A DNA stretch of 64,000 nucleotides, from NCBI GenBank assembly GCA_016719165.1, contig JADKAJ010000009.1:40174-104173 (forward strand), given 5' to 3'. The position numbers were made by a program, and so were the translations under genes. Each line of letters opens with the position of its first letter. Within the stretch, counting starts at the first letter, position 1. This document shows positions 29,601 through 36,720 of the stretch, piece after piece. This stretch comes from Chitinophagaceae bacterium (GTDB lineage Bacteria; Bacteroidota; Bacteroidia; Chitinophagales; Chitinophagaceae). The notes below the pieces were generated by a model that saw nothing but the letters and a program-made list of their open reading frames with translations, ran no database searches and had not been told where the DNA came from.

Positions 29601-32106
29601 GTTCTGTATATATAGAATAACGCATATTACCATTAGCTTCGAAACGCATATACGCTGTATCAATACCTGCGAAGTAATGGTTATAACCGCCTTGCACCAC
29701 TTGTCCCGCATCTAATGTACCGACCCCATCAAGGATATATCCCGTAACGTGTAGCAAATTGGGGTTCTTATTATATAGCCATATTCTGAAAATACGGTTA
29801 TCAACACAACCTATATTGGTAACATGCCAGCGCATTTTCAAAGTATCTGGACCTGGCACCACCACCTTGAAATAATCATTCCCGTCAAACACGGAGTTGT
29901 AAGTATTGCCAAGAAGTCGTAAATGCGTCTGACCACTTCCAATTCGTGTAGCCTGTGTGAATGAATTGTCCGGTTCCGGGTCAAAATCTGCGGCTGTATC
30001 CACCAGGAATTCAAACCTGAACTGGTATCGGAAAGTTTGGGTTCCTTCCAATCGGAGGTATGCCGTATCTGCATCAAACCGGCAGGTATAAACTGTGTCA
30101 TAAACAGTGGCTCCGGCAGGAATGTTTGTTATATTCGTAAGATTCCTGGAAGCGATCAAACCGGCTGATACAGTGTCTTTATACATATTCAATGTAATAC
30201 GGGCCGCGGTAGTACAGGTGGTATTGGTGGCTTGTATATAAACTTTCAACCGGCCTTTATAAGCGGTTGTTGTTTTATAATAGTCAAAATTATCCTGATT
30301 GGGACCCTGCATATCATTGAAATACCGGAGTCTGCCCGATCTTACTTCATTTGGAACAATAGGTATCGCCTGCAAAAAGAAATTATTAGGCTCCGGGTCA
30401 TTCTGCACCGTCAACGTGTCGTTGACCACATAGTACACCTCGTACTCATAAGCACGGGATGAGCTGATCGTAAAGAAATTATTCCCGGCTCCCAGGCCGC
30501 ATACCACAAAAGTGTCGAGGTACACCGCATCGGGTGTAAGCGTAGAAGTGGGAGGGTTAGAGGGTGTTCGGTCGGTGAAATTGGAAGTAATAAAGGTCAA
30601 CCGGTTGGACGGACTGGAATTGGCACTCGTAAAATCTCCGCGGTAGGTAGCTTTCATATACACGGTGATGCTGCCATCCCCGGGCATATTGAAGCGGTAA
30701 ATATCAGAGGCATCTGGCTGACCCGCGGTCTTTTTGAAGCGGACATGTCCTTTTTTCAACTGCCCTTCAGCGATGGGGATCACTGTTGAAGTCGGGGAAT
30801 TATAAGCTTCTGCGGAATCGGACACGGTCGCATCCAGGAATTCATATTTTAAAGTGTAGCTGACCTGTTCTGCCGCACTCAACTGGATATAAAAAGTATC
30901 AGCGGCGAAGCCTCTTAACTTCACGGTGTCATACCGTAGTTGCCCGCAAGGGAAAGCAATCGGCCATTGTGAAAGATACAAATTGTCTAAAAAACTTCCA
31001 TCTTTATCGAGGATAGTCCCAAATAAACTATTGGAGTACTGTGCACACTGATCATTCCTTCCCGTGATGAAAAGCTTAATTGCGCCATCCTGGGGAAGTA
31101 TAATCCTGTATGTATCGAACTCATCTATATATTCATCCGTATTGTAATCATACTCGCCTACATTGCCCCCTTTGGTTTCGCCTTCATTTAAAACTATGGC
31201 ATTGTACACACAGCAATTGTCCTCTTCGTCATCATAAATGTCCTGGTATCCACATGTAAACCGATAGCCAAACGTACCATTGGTAACAAATTTCACCAGC
31301 AGGTTATCCCCCTGCTGCATATTGTTTAAAGGAATACTGCTAAAGACTTGCTGAAAAGAAGATACAGCCGGGTTGTCTCCAACAAATCCTGAAGCAAAAG
31401 GTGTACTGCTCCCGTTCTTATAACAAAAATATTTTATCCATTGTGTGCCCCCACATTGGTTATTTTGAGCTTTTATTCGTAAATAAACACTATCATAGTT
31501 TGCCGCGGGCAAGGTTGTCGTAAAATAGTCAACAGTATCAAAATTAGTATTCCCCCAAAACTCATAGCCAAGGCTTGCTTCTTCTTCTATATCAAAGGAG
31601 AAGGGAGAAGCTGTACCCGGCGTATTATTGTATAAATAATAAAGATCATCCTTGTTATAGACATTTGCCGGGTACCATCGCATGGTATAATCAAAATCGC
31701 CGGTGCCTTCAAACTTCAGATAAAAACTATCTGCTTCAAGGCCACATACATATATAGTATGATAAACTAAATCACCTTCATCCACCATAAAGCTTGAAGA
31801 GGAAAAGACTCCGACATATTCGTTATTAATCTTAAGGCTGTTAAAGATTGATAAATCCAGGCTTTGAGTGCCGTTTGTGCCAGTATTGGTTATTTCCAAT
31901 ACAAGGTAAAAGTTGGCATTATAGTTAAAATCTATGCCATGATAGTCAATAACATCTCCTCCCCCCAGACTGGCAGTAGTGTAGTCATTTAAGACCAATG
32001 GACTGGCAGTTGAAAAGCTATTATTCGGCTCTACTTCGCTGGATTGTCCAAACGAAATAAATCGAGTTGCTATTATGAAAATAACAGAAAAGAAAAATCT
32101 TCTCAT
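23671..32106 (-). CDS. Giant surface protein with PPC-like, MBG-like and eight CARDB domains
   Basis: 2811 residues with a signal peptide (about 1-20). Several pre-peptidase C-terminal-like domains (EPNNSF / EPNNFF / EPDNSF starts near 22, 572 and 710) are followed by a PKD-like domain near 842, two MBG-like repeats about 1000-1165, and an FN3-like domain about 1250-1345. Eight CARDB-type repeats begin near 1354, 1500, 1642, 1835, 1960, 2093, 2228 and 2350 (PDLVVSDVLAPATATSGQTV pattern). A further PPC-like domain and an IPT-like domain precede the end. The last segment (VPSRVLIKRPVVILINYSNP) is the beginning of a module that in large surface proteins usually continues into the WVSVKD-type domain, which here is found in the next gene. 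Probably a cell-surface or secreted structural/adhesive protein. Confidence 0.85.
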   Translation of the reverse strand: MRRFFFSVIFIIATRFISFGQSSEVEPNNSFSTASPLVLNDYTTASLGGGDVIDYHGIDFNYNANFYLVLEITNTGTNGTQSLDLSIFNSLKINNEYVGVFSSSSFMVDEGDLVYHTIYVCGLEADSFYLKFEGTGDFDYTMRWYPANVYNKDDLYYLYNNTPGTASPFSFDIEEEASLGYEFWGNTNFDTVDYFTTTLPAANYDSVYLRIKAQNNQCGGTQWIKYFCYKNGSSTPFASGFVGDNPAVSSFQQVFSSIPLNNMQQGDNLLVKFVTNGTFGYRFTCGYQDIYDDEEDNCCVYNAIVLNEGETKGGNVGEYDYNTDEYIDEFDTYRIILPQDGAIKLFITGRNDQCAQYSNSLFGTILDKDGSFLDNLYLSQWPIAFPCGQLRYDTVKLRGFAADTFYIQLSAAEQVSYTLKYEFLDATVSDSAEAYNSPTSTVIPIAEGQLKKGHVRFKKTAGQPDASDIYRFNMPGDGSITVYMKATYRGDFTSANSSPSNRLTFITSNFTDRTPSNPPTSTLTPDAVYLDTFVVCGLGAGNNFFTISSSRAYEYEVYYVVNDTLTVQNDPEPNNFFLQAIPIVPNEVRSGRLRYFNDMQGPNQDNFDYYKTTTAYKGRLKVYIQATNTTCTTAARITLNMYKDTVSAGLIASRNLTNITNIPAGATVYDTVYTCRFDADTAYLRLEGTQTFRYQFRFEFLVDTAADFDPEPDNSFTQATRIGSGQTHLRLLGNTYNSVFDGNDYFKVVVPGPDTLKMRWHVTNIGCVDNRIFRIWLYNKNPNLLHVTGYILDGVGTLDAGQVVQGGYNHYFAGIDTAYMRFEANGNMRYSIYTEPVKPSSWFKISGDTTACEGGAYTYKISNLIDSNVTFHWSLPAGGGTLTATDSIATVVWNANGNRNIQLYISNSRGSSLPVTQNIVVNGEFPTQTPVAYNFARTLSTNSLPPGATCQWFRNDTLIVGATDSSYYAADAGSFTVKFINDCGPGPVSNAILFTAAAQAQTITFPHISTITMSPTARDTLLATASSGLPVFYQKISGPGNIINDTLFITGVGTIIVKASQPGDDTYSAAPTVNDTITVIKGDQVITFDSIPDQILNTTTFTLPGSSSSGLTLSYSFITGNNLGTLIDHSGSSAWSFSKKGAGIVTVRASQNGNTNYNAATPVDRTFCIGVRTLTPITGEASPCIATYRYNTQKIPGANFVWTLSGGGILTTNNDTAWVQWQTPGTYTLTVKANSPCDTVYTNTQSLTIATSSNLPGAVSNMLPDNNAIDQQLSLTLSWIPGNNTVNYDLYLWDSTAAEPVTPYAANINDIQYTIPLNAGLPYNKAYKWKVVAKNPCWQTAGPIQQFRLIPLPDLVVSDVLAPATATSGQTVTVSWKVTNIGPGKTLLNSTWSDGVYFALDTVPNVSFQGSPSWDANSWSSLTANGRPLLLGKKVRPSSLDSGQFYTNTIDFTLPLSYSFPVYVYVITDNGHPNSKILQISVANDTARKQNPMVITIAPTPDLRVDSVFAPASVFSGSTVNLTYKVKNYGVLTPAGSNWTDSIFISQNPLFDRNSAIPLTLPKFNGSYYPNALKATVFNNTQMLPDSFVTKNVQVVIPNYIFGTWFIYVKANARTTAPFLYEGALSNNNLGQVQLQVYLTPTPKLTVSTVTIPVTTASTTQPIGASWNIKNEGFTDNIERNKGHIINMSSCQVQCPPGTPPNSVCTAPSVVKDSLVFGGSYWIDRVYLSTDSTGLNLSNATMVKETTHGTQNSGLYFEPNPSFVSCPAIVNANVNVTNVINPGGDFAKAENFTIPSNLQPGNYYVYVYTNPTKTVFEYPGTPQIKRSTLPIIVQQPDAVVSAISLPSNTIGGTTVTINYSVLNNGPGAVFNHARKDRLYISNFSNFDGSAQLIGTNTFTESLPVGTAVPHIFTYPIPPATTGAKYFYVQTNYDSLFRETNSTNNLSVSAMTTVSAAVPADLVVSNIQMPDTTFTIFTRYLTYTVTNNGTGTTAGTWTDSVFFSCSPSFNVATNNYMAKKVQTRAIPPGGSYTDTIMFTIPKMSYELNSCFPQTAQQSAYFYIKTNAGLTIYEGSSTNNNITGSGSRPFTNPLVDHIVTSVSAPDTTTVGFAYPVNWQIKNIGYNPNNNYYGGWVDAIYFSADSIADGTDVMAGDYLKYPRLNRGQESPDSKSPYTPVLFTGNYYVYVKTNNRNSITAEKMFSNNVNFIRNETGAAKKIHVIRPELADLTDTIVSAPVSVAKGQPITVIYKVTNNGTGVTYPGTSLQNELRLSDDFLANPNDGDRLLATRNRAGVLTPGQFYYDTVTVTIPSSTIPGNYILISRANSNNVVVESNTTNNLGFSLLNVFTPPITDLTVANVMIPDTVMLGYTMDTARWVIANLSAEEARGYTSDGIYLSAGNLFDSTATLIGIKNKNINLQPLRTDTVKLAPLVTGVVEGNYSVFVKTDLLNQLSESDKDNNTGISATPVYVKVKELPLNVNELNTLHTISRYYKLRIPDSLYGSTILVTLKSNDSLTMKNEMFIAGGYVPTPANYDYGYEIPNYGNQQIVMSDVTDSVYYIMVRCVSPNPVLQNITLKAVKLPFAILNVHTNAGANIGNVTVRIRGSLFRDSMVAKLSNGSTTIYSSAVYFTNSGQVFATFPLQGRPLGLYDVTLIKPDSSVAILPNGFSIVPANNGGLITGGGFNTGAGNGNEPGCDPGAASGLNSQLVVDLVVPSRVLIKRPVVILINYSNPTNFDIPAQSRTLYSEAGIKMAFTKEGVPTGTTSLYLELVEPGGPPGIIRAGGSGTIIVHTRAPDQPPQPENFVLFKLK

Positions 32107-32377
32107 ACCAGCTAGTTGGTTCTTAAATATTTTTAGTCAGAAATTATTCACCAAAGTGCCTGCTGCATATACTTCCGGGAATAGAATCTACCCGGTCTGC
32201 TATTTTAACATACACCTATATGAACTATTTTACAGGGAGCGGGGCTGGTTTTTTATGGAAGGATGTCTGATACTACCTGTAAATAAAACCCAAGAACACC
32301 GGATTGCCTATAATCCATTTGGATAAGAAGGTATTTTAATAGCTATTCCGTAATTTGACAATCTAAACCTGCACTGC

Positions 32378-35300
32378 TTGACAAGGCTCCGCTTTATATT
32401 GATTGCCATTATCTTATTTTTAAACAGTCCGGCAATATTGTCGCAGTCTGTCAGCCGGTATAACACTTTCAGTTATAATGTAAATGAAGGGCTGCTGCAA
32501 AGCACTATAGGTGATATAGCATTTGACAGGAACAATTTCTGCTGGCTGTCGTACCCCAACGGCATACAAAGATTTGATGGAAACACCTTTACTACAGTGC
32601 CTGTTCAGCCCGGTTTACCAAACGATAAGCTGGTCTTATTTTTCCAATGCAGCAATGGAGATCTTCTCATTAGTCATGCTGAAGGTATCAGCAAGTATGA
32701 AATAGCAGGCAACCGATTTCGGCAACTCTATACTAATTCTCCAGGCATCAACACTCCCGGGCAATTTATTGGTGAAGACGAAGGCATTGTATATTTCTAC
32801 ACACAAGCAGGCACTATTAACGGCATCAACTACCAAACCCTGAAAGTCGTGTCAGAAATTAAAACAGGTTTTCCGAACCACTCTTCGGATTTTAATTACA
32901 GGCCAAAGTTCAGTAATAACATTATCAATCACAGGGTAGTATTGCTTATCAATTCTACACTTTGTTTGTGGGATCTTAAAAAAGGTAAATTACTATATCA
33001 ATCAGCTCCGGTTCCGGGCATTTCCGGCTCCCTGCTGCAATTAAAAAATGAACAGGAGATATTGTTTAATACGTATACCGTAAATGGCATACTGGAGCTT
33101 TATAACTTTGCCAGCAATACTACGAAGCTACTCCCAATAAAAGGAAGCAAGGGGATATCGATGTCCCGTTGCAATATTTATGCCTGGCAAAATAAATTCC
33201 TCTTTTTCCTTAACGACAGGCTCTATGAAACAGATTCCGCACTCCAGTCACTATCGGCTGAACTGGTGAACTTTCAAAACCTTCCGGTTTCGGCCAACTT
33301 AACCATTGCCCGGCTCAAAGAAGATAATTTTGGCAACCTGTATATACAAACCGTTACCGGGGGAATTAAAAAGATAATCCGTCAAAACTACCCCATAAAA
33401 TATTATAACTCCGGTGATGCCGAGAAAAATTTCATCCTGAGTATTTATCCGGATAAGAAGAACAACAGGATACTGGCCGGAACTTCTGGTAATGGAATAT
33501 TTATTTTTGATACACTTCAGCAGTTGGTTAAACAGATAACGTTTGCAAACAGTAACGGCATTTCTATTTCACCTAATTGTATAATTAAAAATAACGCAGG
33601 CGAGTACATCATATTTGCAGCTGGTGAAAAACAGGCCTGGAAACTGAGCAGTGATTTGTCTCGCATTAGTACTATCCCTATCTCCACTTCACTTCCTGTA
33701 AACAAAAGTGGCACCAGCTTCTTTGGAAATTTTTTATTTCAAAACGACCAGGAGGCTATCATACAGACACAGGAAAGGTTATACCGGGTGAACTTTACTA
33801 TCAATACTATTAATGAACACCTGGTTACATCAGGGTATATAATGGGGGGCTTATACTATAACTCCTTTATTATTACACACGGTAATGATGAATTGATTTT
33901 CCTGGACGCAGCCACTTTTAAAGAAGTAAAGAAAATTCCTTTTAAAAACACAGGCTATGTCAGGTGTTTTGCTAAAGACAACATGAATAATATTTATGTC
34001 GGCAGTAATAAAGGAATTTTTAAAATCGATAGTAGCGGAAAAATCTTGCAGCAACTAAACAAAGAAACAGGCTTACCGGATGAATGCATCTACGCCATGG
34101 CATTTGATGAAGAAGGGTTTCTATGGTGCAGCACCAACAAAGGCATTTTGAAAGTAAATAAAGAAAATAAGGTGGTACTGCAACTAAAAAAAGAAGACGG
34201 ACTGCAGGAAAATGAATTCAACACCAGTGTTGTTGCGAAATCCGGTGATGGTGAACTATTTTTTGGCGGGGTAAACGGGCTAAACAGTTTTTATCCATCG
34301 GCCATCGGGAGTTTTGAAGAAAAGCTGAATGTTCTCTTTACCAGGATAAAAGCTAATAATGAAGATGTGTTAAAAGATACTGCCGCCTGGAATATTACAT
34401 CAATTAAACTTCCGTATACGAACAACAGCCTCTCTTTTGATTTTGTAGCCATGGGCACCAATAACCCAGAGCAGTACATATATCAGTACAAAATGGAAGG
34501 CATAGACAACGAGTGGATACTAAATAAAGATATACAAACAGTTCGCTACAGTCTGCCGCCTGGCAAATACACTTTCCAAATATATGCTTCCCGTTCTTTT
34601 AATACGGATGCAACAGCAATGAAAGAGATACGCATTGTCATCCGGCCGCCCTTTTGGAAAACATGGTGGTTCCTTACAGCAATTTCTTTGGCGTTTATTT
34701 CTATTCTTGCCTACCTGATTAATCAAAAAAACAAAAAGAAGTATGCAAAAAAATTGCAACTGCTGGAAAATGAACGGCAACTGAAACAGGAACGGGAACG
34801 TATTTCCAAAGACCTGCATGACAGTCTCGGTGCATATGCCAATGCTGTACTTTACAATACAGAATTACTCGAAAAAGAAAAAACAGAAGAAAAACGAAAA
34901 GACCTGATTGGCGATTTGAAATTTGCCTCTAAAGACATCATCACTTCCCTCAGAGAAACGGTGTGGGCTTTAAAAAAAGAAACATACACTGCAGAAGACT
35001 GTCTTGTCCGTGTAAGAAATTTCATACAACCGTTTGCAAAATATTACAGTCACATCAGCTTCCGGGTAGAAGGCGAAGCTCCCGCTGGTATGGAACTGCA
35101 TTATACAAAAGCACTGAACTTAGTCCGGATCATGCAGGAAGCAATTTCCAACAGCATTAAACATGCAAGCCCGTATACCATCACTTTAACCAGTACTTTC
35201 ACGGACAATAACTGGCAGCTAATCATTGCTGATGATGGTAAAGGATTTGATTACGAAACAATGAAAGAGCAGGAACGGGGTAATGGGTTAGACAATATTG

Positions 35301-35383
35301 AACACCGGGCTGCTGAATCCGGCTTTAACCTAAGTATACAAGCAGCAGAAAAAAAAGGAACATCAATCACCATTATAATATAA
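32378..35383 (+). CDS. Hybrid-sensor-like histidine kinase with beta-propeller sensor (Reg_prop/Y_Y_Y/HisKA_3)
   Basis: 1001 residues, from a TTG start. Signal or anchor segment 5-22; a periplasmic two-fold beta-propeller with Reg_prop-type repeats (GLPDECIYAMAFDEEGFLWC); a Y_Y_Y domain about 690-755; one transmembrane segment about 759-782; a coiled-coil linker; then HisKA_3 with phospho-accepting His814 (SKDLHDSLGAYANAV); and HATPase_c with N and G boxes (EAISNSIKHA, DDGKGF) to the end. It senses an extracytoplasmic signal and phosphorylates the response regulator encoded 4 bp downstream. It is divergent from the giant CARDB/RHS genes, so that locus is a plausible target. Confidence 0.92.
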   Translation: MTRLRFILIAIILFLNSPAILSQSVSRYNTFSYNVNEGLLQSTIGDIAFDRNNFCWLSYPNGIQRFDGNTFTTVPVQPGLPNDKLVLFFQCSNGDLLISHAEGISKYEIAGNRFRQLYTNSPGINTPGQFIGEDEGIVYFYTQAGTINGINYQTLKVVSEIKTGFPNHSSDFNYRPKFSNNIINHRVVLLINSTLCLWDLKKGKLLYQSAPVPGISGSLLQLKNEQEILFNTYTVNGILELYNFASNTTKLLPIKGSKGISMSRCNIYAWQNKFLFFLNDRLYETDSALQSLSAELVNFQNLPVSANLTIARLKEDNFGNLYIQTVTGGIKKIIRQNYPIKYYNSGDAEKNFILSIYPDKKNNRILAGTSGNGIFIFDTLQQLVKQITFANSNGISISPNCIIKNNAGEYIIFAAGEKQAWKLSSDLSRISTIPISTSLPVNKSGTSFFGNFLFQNDQEAIIQTQERLYRVNFTINTINEHLVTSGYIMGGLYYNSFIITHGNDELIFLDAATFKEVKKIPFKNTGYVRCFAKDNMNNIYVGSNKGIFKIDSSGKILQQLNKETGLPDECIYAMAFDEEGFLWCSTNKGILKVNKENKVVLQLKKEDGLQENEFNTSVVAKSGDGELFFGGVNGLNSFYPSAIGSFEEKLNVLFTRIKANNEDVLKDTAAWNITSIKLPYTNNSLSFDFVAMGTNNPEQYIYQYKMEGIDNEWILNKDIQTVRYSLPPGKYTFQIYASRSFNTDATAMKEIRIVIRPPFWKTWWFLTAISLAFISILAYLINQKNKKKYAKKLQLLENERQLKQERERISKDLHDSLGAYANAVLYNTELLEKEKTEEKRKDLIGDLKFASKDIITSLRETVWALKKETYTAEDCLVRVRNFIQPFAKYYSHISFRVEGEAPAGMELHYTKALNLVRIMQEAISNSIKHASPYTITLTSTFTDNNWQLIIADDGKGFDYETMKEQERGNGLDNIEHRAAESGFNLSIQAAEKKGTSITIII

Positions 35384-35387
35384 ATCA

Positions 35388-36065
35388 ATGCCAGTAAAAA
35401 TTGCCATAGTAGATGATAAGGCCAGCAATCGAAGTATTATAAAAGACAAGTTGCTGAGGCATACAATTTTTGAAGTTTCACTGACGGCTGAAAATGGCAA
35501 AGACTTTCTGGATAAAATGAAAATACTGCCGCTGGATAAACTTCCTTCGGTGGTGCTGATGGATCTTGAAATGCCTGAAATGGACGGAGTAGATGCTGTA
35601 GCGGCAGGTTCGTATCTCTACCCCACTGTAAAGTTTGTAATGCTTACCATTTTTGATGATGAAGAAAAAATCTTCAAAGCCATCAAAGCCGGAGCCTTTG
35701 GTTATTTATTAAAAGATGAAAGTGCAGAGAATATAGCAGAAGTGCTTATACAAATGCATGAAAACGGTGTCGGACCTATCTCTCCCGGCATTGCACATAA
35801 GATTCTTCAACTGGTGCAGAACAATAGCATTTCCCTTATTCAAAAACATATTCCCGAAAAAGATAAAACACCCTTCAACCTGACGGAGAGGGAACAGGAA
35901 ATATTAAAACTTTTAGTTCATGGAATGCAATACAAAGAGATAGGCAACCAACTACAGATAAGTCCCAACACCGCCAAAAAACATGTACTCAATATCTATG
36001 CAAAGCTGCATGTAAACAGCAAAGCACAGGCACTGGCACTGGCCTATGAAAAAGGATTAATATAA
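35388..36065 (+). CDS. NarL/LuxR-type response regulator
   Basis: 225 residues. The receiver domain has Asp10 and phospho-acceptor Asp59 (VVLMDLEMPEMDG), Thr87 and Lys109. A LuxR-type HTH (FNLTEREQEILKLLVHGMQY ... SPNTAKKHVLNIYAKL) occupies about 160-225. It starts 4 bp after the kinase stop, so the pair is one operon. A terminator follows. Probable targets are the divergent giant-protein operon or genes elsewhere; the target is not shown by the sequence. Confidence 0.95.
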   Translation: MPVKIAIVDDKASNRSIIKDKLLRHTIFEVSLTAENGKDFLDKMKILPLDKLPSVVLMDLEMPEMDGVDAVAAGSYLYPTVKFVMLTIFDDEEKIFKAIKAGAFGYLLKDESAENIAEVLIQMHENGVGPISPGIAHKILQLVQNNSISLIQKHIPEKDKTPFNLTEREQEILKLLVHGMQYKEIGNQLQISPNTAKKHVLNIYAKLHVNSKAQALALAYEKGLI

Positions 36066-36112
36066 AATAATGCCAGGCTGTTCTGCACTTAACATAATCA
36101 AGTTTTTAAAAT

Positions 36113-36149
36113 GTAAAAGCCTCCGTAGTAGAGGAAGCTTTTACTTTTT
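36113..36149 (+). terminator. Terminator after the two-component operon
   Basis: GTAAAAGC arm at 36113-36120 pairs with GCTTTTAC at 36137-36144, with additional inner pairs, followed by TTTTT. Confidence 0.75.
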
Positions 36150-36208
36150 GCCTGCTTTTCACTTTAAAAATCTATCCCTGCTAAAATTATAGTCTTCTGC
36201 CCTTGGAT

Positions 36209-36685
36209 TTAGTCATACGACTCCTGCCTGTATACGCTGATCTTAGAACTCTTCTCCGCTTCGTTGTATAATATTTGTATGATAATGACCCCGTCTCCCA
36301 ATGCTATGATGCCGGTTTCGTAATCTTCCTTCACTTTCATATTGTATTTAAGGGATTTGGCTTTGACCAATAACCGCAATTCCGCTTTTATCCGGGGAAA
36401 AGTGGTTGATTTAGGAGTGGGGATATTAATAAAGAAGGATAGGGGGAATGGTTGCATTGGTGATTCAGCTATATTCAACTGGTACACTCCCATTTTGGAC
36501 AATGTAGATACATTATAAATGCCACCATACTCATCTTTCTTTTCTTCTCCTTTGAAATAAGAAACAGAATCATGCAATACCAGGTCCATCATTCTATTCA
36601 ATGAGGCGGCTTTCAATATGGTTGATTGTGCATCGACAAATAACGAGCATAAAGAAATAGCCAACAATAACAAGAACTTTTTCAT
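36209..36685 (-). CDS. Small exported protein of unknown function
   Basis: 158 residues with a clear signal peptide (1-19, LLLLAISLCSLFVDAQ). The mature part has no recognised domain; alternating hydrophobics suggest a small beta-rich fold. It lies 35 bp downstream of the 691-residue protein gene on the same strand and is probably co-transcribed with it. Confidence 0.55.
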   Translation of the reverse strand: MKKFLLLLAISLCSLFVDAQSTILKAASLNRMMDLVLHDSVSYFKGEEKKDEYGGIYNVSTLSKMGVYQLNIAESPMQPFPLSFFINIPTPKSTTFPRIKAELRLLVKAKSLKYNMKVKEDYETGIIALGDGVIIIQILYNEAEKSSKISVYRQESYD

Positions 36686-36720
36686 ACTAAATAATTTTTA
36701 AATCCGACAGGTTAATATAT

